A stretch of DNA of 64,000 nucleotides from Durusdinium trenchii (lineage: Eukaryota; Sar; Dinophyceae; Suessiales; Symbiodiniaceae), in assembly GCA_963970005.1 (NCBI GenBank), contig CAXAMN010015335.1, positions 757,174-821,173 of the forward strand, given 5' to 3'. The translations under genes and the position numbers were made by a program. Below the pieces are notes generated by a model. The model did no database searches, was not told the origin of the DNA, and saw only the letters and a list, made by a program, of their open reading frames with translations. The first letter of the stretch is position 1; the number at the start of each line of letters is the position of its first letter. Of this stretch, positions 61,160 through 64,000 are shown piece after piece.

Positions 61160-61920
61160 TCTGCAAGGGGTCCTTAACATGTCTCGGTCACCTCGAGGAG
61201 TGTACGTACAACCCTTAAGCCAAGGGACACCCCTACAATGGAGCTTGCCCATGAACGATTCTGTTGAATGTTACACTCCCGAAAGCTAACATAGACCCTG
61301 ACAATGGCCCCCTGGAAGATTGTTTTCCTCTACCAACCAATGGTTTTCAGGGTCCATGGGATCGTCTTCCAGGGTGTATCCTGCATCATGTGATCTGGAG
61401 CCAGCCGAACCACATCGCTGTAAATCCTTGGTGTCCTTGTATCCATAAGAGACTAAGAGAACTTCTGGCCAACTCTGGCCACAAAGCTTCCGATTCCCGA
61501 TCGTCCGTGACTATATGTGTTGAAAGTCATTGCAAGCGCATGGTGATGAGTCTGTTGATGTGACTTAGACTTTAAATGACCTTGATACAATGACCACATA
61601 GTTTAACCCATGCTGCTGAACTTGGAGGTAGCTATTCCTGGAACAACTATGGGAGGAGGATCAAACTGGAGCACTGTCCCCAAACTCCCCTGGACAAGTA
61701 CACTCAACAATCACGCATCAAACCGGGTGCTGGGGGGGTGTAGCAATAGATGCCGCGTGACCCCATGGATGCTTCCTCAGCACTCTGGGAGAATAATGGA
61801 GAATATTTACTTCATGTTTGCCAACAGCTACACAGATGTCATTGGCATTGTCCTGCCTTAGAACGCCTTTCCAACTCCATCAAACACCCAATCTCTTTGG
61901 CACGTCCGGATCTAGTCTAA
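61160..61920. other. No gene called
   Basis: Open frames on the plus strand lack codon bias and splice context. Confidence 0.35.
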
Positions 61921-61926
61921 GATCAC

Positions 61927-62058
61927 CTCTCGACCGGCTCAGCCAACCTGCCAGACTCTCTGCAGCTGCCAGGAAGGTCACTTGATTGGCGCAAAGGCGC
62001 CAAAGGCGCAGGTGGCCTCAGAGAATGCACGTGCAGCCGGCGCCACCCTCCAATGGAG
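61927..62058 (-). CDS. Internal exon, unrecognised
   Basis: Acceptor GATCTATTCAG (AG 62060-62059) and donor GTCGAGAG|GTGATC (GT 61926-61925) bound 132 nt reading SIGGWRRLHVHSLRPPAPLA then PLRQSSDLPGSCRESGRLAE. Family unknown. Confidence 0.45.
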
Positions 62059-62184
62059 CTGAATAGATCATGATGTGTCCGTGCACGGTGAGAACATCCA
62101 CCCAATGCACCGACTGGCCCCCAAGTTGAGCTCCCCAACTGGCAACTCAGAGTCTGTGGCAAACTTCCCTTGCAGACCTCTTGG

Positions 62185-62252
62185 GACCGTCCGGGACCTG
62201 TTGGGACCGTCCGGGACCTGGTGGGACCGTCAGGGACCTGGTGGGACCGTTA
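62185..62252. repeat. Tandem repeat of a ~20-bp GGGACCGTCCGGGACCTG unit
   Basis: About three and a half copies with small changes. The unit is GC-rich and partly palindromic (GGGACCGTCC). Confidence 0.8.
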
Positions 62253-62814
62253 AAGGAGACTGATTTATAGTTCAATCCCTCCATGAGATTCCCCTCCCGC
62301 AGGTGGCAGGTGTTGGCATTCTTGAGTGGCTTTCCCTTTCGGCATGATGAATGAATGACTCCATTTTCTACAGACGTTGACCCCTGCCATCGTCCAAGGC
62401 AATGGGATACCATGTGTTTTCATGTGTTTTCACAGCCTTGCGCACCACCCGTTCACGGTCTTCAGAAGCTGGGTGGTAGATGTGAACCGGGATCCATCCA
62501 AATGCACCGCCCTCTCAGACCCTCTTCTTCACAGCACACATCGCCGGAGGTCACCAAACCGACTAAGCCTGCACCCATAGCTTCAATTCCCAAGCATGCT
62601 CCATGTAGCCAATCATTCTGCATCCACTCAGTCATGTGTCCTGACTCAGGGATGTTCCTCTACCTCCAATATCCTCCAACCCCAAATGCTCCGTGTAGCC
62701 AATCATTCTGACCTCAGCCTCAGGGCCTGGAGATTTTTCTGCCACATGTTTGGGCTTTTGGGGAGCATTTTGGGAGCCAAATAGTCACACCAAGGAGCTG
62801 AACAAAGTCGTCAC

Positions 62815-62933
62815 CTGCGTCCAACGCTGTGGACCTCCTCCCCGAAGCGCGCTCAGAGCAGAAGTGGCCGTGAGCAGGTCGGGCACTTGACGCGCACGTG
62901 TCCAGCGCAGGAGGTGTAAGGATTGGAGCCAGG
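62815..62933 (-). CDS. Internal exon, possibly PPR-like
   Basis: Acceptor CTTCTCCACAG (AG 62935-62934) and donor ACGCAG|GTGACG (GT 62814-62813) bound 119 nt reading WLQSLHLLRWTRARQVPDLL then TATSALSALRGGGPQRWTQ. The TxxSALSALxxGGxxxRW spacing recalls the first helix of degenerate PPR motifs of dinoflagellates, but one partial repeat is weak evidence. Strong GC3 bias. Confidence 0.55.
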
Positions 62934-63644
62934 CTGTGGAGAAGGCGCCTGAGGTGTTGATGGAATGTCATGGCGGAATGACCGAATGTGGAGGCAGTTT
63001 ATGGCAGTCTGGCTGGATTTTTTGGTTTTGCTTTGTGAGTGTTCGACTTGTTGATGCCCTGAGTTGGATGTTGAGCACTCTTAGTGGGATGATTCAGGTC
63101 TTGAGAACAAAAACATGAAACATGCGTTGGACATTGGGATCCATAATCTATATATATATATATTTGGAAATCGCCAACTGGGGTGTGGACACACCCCTGA
63201 CCACCAAATGCGAGCCGTGATGGGTAATTACAGTACAGTCGTTGTCCGTTTGGTTGCTTTCAGGATACCTCATAGCAGCCTCACCAAGCTGCCTCTGGAT
63301 GACTGGGATGGGACTATAGTTATGCCCTATGACCTCCAATTCCACCCACCCCCTTTAAAAAAAAAAAAAAAAATAAACATGGCTTGCGTGGATTCTCCAA
63401 ACTTCAACCCAAGGCAGGCCAGAGCGTGACGGCGACTGAGGACCGGGTCCAAAGGAACGAACCCTGGCACCGAACGAAGGAAGCTCCGAAGGAAGGAACG
63501 AAGGAACCGTCCTCGAAGCGAACTCCGGGTACGAGGTGAACTCCCGCAGCTGTACTCAAAAACACATGGGCGCTGCCGTCGTCATCATGCCACCCGAGAG
63601 GTGGATCTGTTTGAGGCTCCTCCTCCCGTTAAAGCAAGATGCAG

Positions 63645-63749
63645 CTGGCGTGGAGCGCATTGCTGGCCACGAGGTTGGGTTGAAGGCCCAAGTCGAGCAA
63701 CTGGTGGAAGAGCTGAGTAGCCACGCGCCAGGCATCTTGACAGCCTGTG
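63645..63749 (+). CDS. Coiled-coil exon, unrecognised
   Basis: After CAAGATGCAG (AG 63643-63644) the frame reads GVERIAGHEVGLKAQVEQLV then EELSSHAPGILTA, to a TGTG|GTCAAAC donor (63750-63751). Heptad pattern and codon bias support coding. Family unknown. Confidence 0.45.
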
Positions 63750-64000
63750 GTCAAACATGTCATAGGAACTTGGTGATTGCTTGACGGTGTGCATGTATGT
63801 CCCCCAAGAAGTGCTGGTCAATTTGCGATTCCTACAAATGGATGTCATAGGAGTTTGGTACTGATTTCGATTCGATTCCCACCATGCAAGTCGCTGAATG
63901 CAACCAAAAAGAAATTGGAAGCAATGGTCCCATCCGGTTCACTTCCAAAGGGGAAACCACGCTGTTCAGCGTCCGAGAAAAAAACAGGCTCACGGTTCAC

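Overview
This looks like a nuclear genome scaffold from a dinoflagellate, most likely a Symbiodiniaceae-type symbiont. Four things suggest it: a long array of pentatricopeptide (PPR) repeats of the 'SYSAAISACEKGGQW' kind common in these genomes; short GC3-rich exons separated by introns that often start GC rather than GT; a Ty1/copia element with the RT and RNase H signature of dinoflagellate copia elements; and many short dispersed foldback repeats. No bacterial-type operon, rRNA gene or complete tRNA gene is visible. The assignment is inference, because no search was run. Most exon calls are manual models from reading frame, third-position GC and splice sites, and their confidences say so.

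Layout. 0-36 kb is gene-poor host DNA with scattered exons. These include a ROK-type sugar kinase exon (0.8 kb), the 3' end of a plus-strand gene (7.6-7.9 kb), several unrecognised exons, a four-exon cytochrome b5-like gene (29.7-27.8 kb, minus strand) and a 534-residue PPR gene in one uninterrupted frame (35.2-33.6 kb, minus strand). 36.5-38.1 kb is an AT-rich array of tandem repeats whose ~256-bp unit has terminal inverted repeats, like a MITE copied head to tail. 38.1-53.5 kb is one LTR retrotransposon on the minus strand. 53.6-64 kb returns to host DNA, with a second cytochrome b5 gene split by GC-AG introns and holding a 309-bp foldback element, plus several more exons.

The retrotransposon is the highlight. 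It is about 15.4 kb with very short LTRs (176 and 181 bp, TGAAA...TTTCA), an initiator-Met-like primer binding site, a gag-pol frame and RNase H. Between RNase H and the 3' LTR lies a 1741-residue third ORF that joins a Tpt1/KptA-like RNA 2'-phosphotransferase domain, with its catalytic residues apparently complete, to a C-terminal endonuclease/exonuclease/phosphatase (EEP) domain with its motifs also complete. This ORF is open for 5.2 kb, whereas pol is broken by a 403-bp inversion inside RT, a one-base loss at the RT active-site box and an unusual Asp-Phe-Gly protease triad. An RNA-repair-like enzyme carried by a copia element is the best candidate here for an undescribed system.

The element sits in a G-run, and the repeat array plus element is flanked on both sides by TTTATAAA, so this is a nest of at least two insertions. 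Most exons called across the window lie on the minus strand, as expected for the one-directional gene arrays of dinoflagellates.
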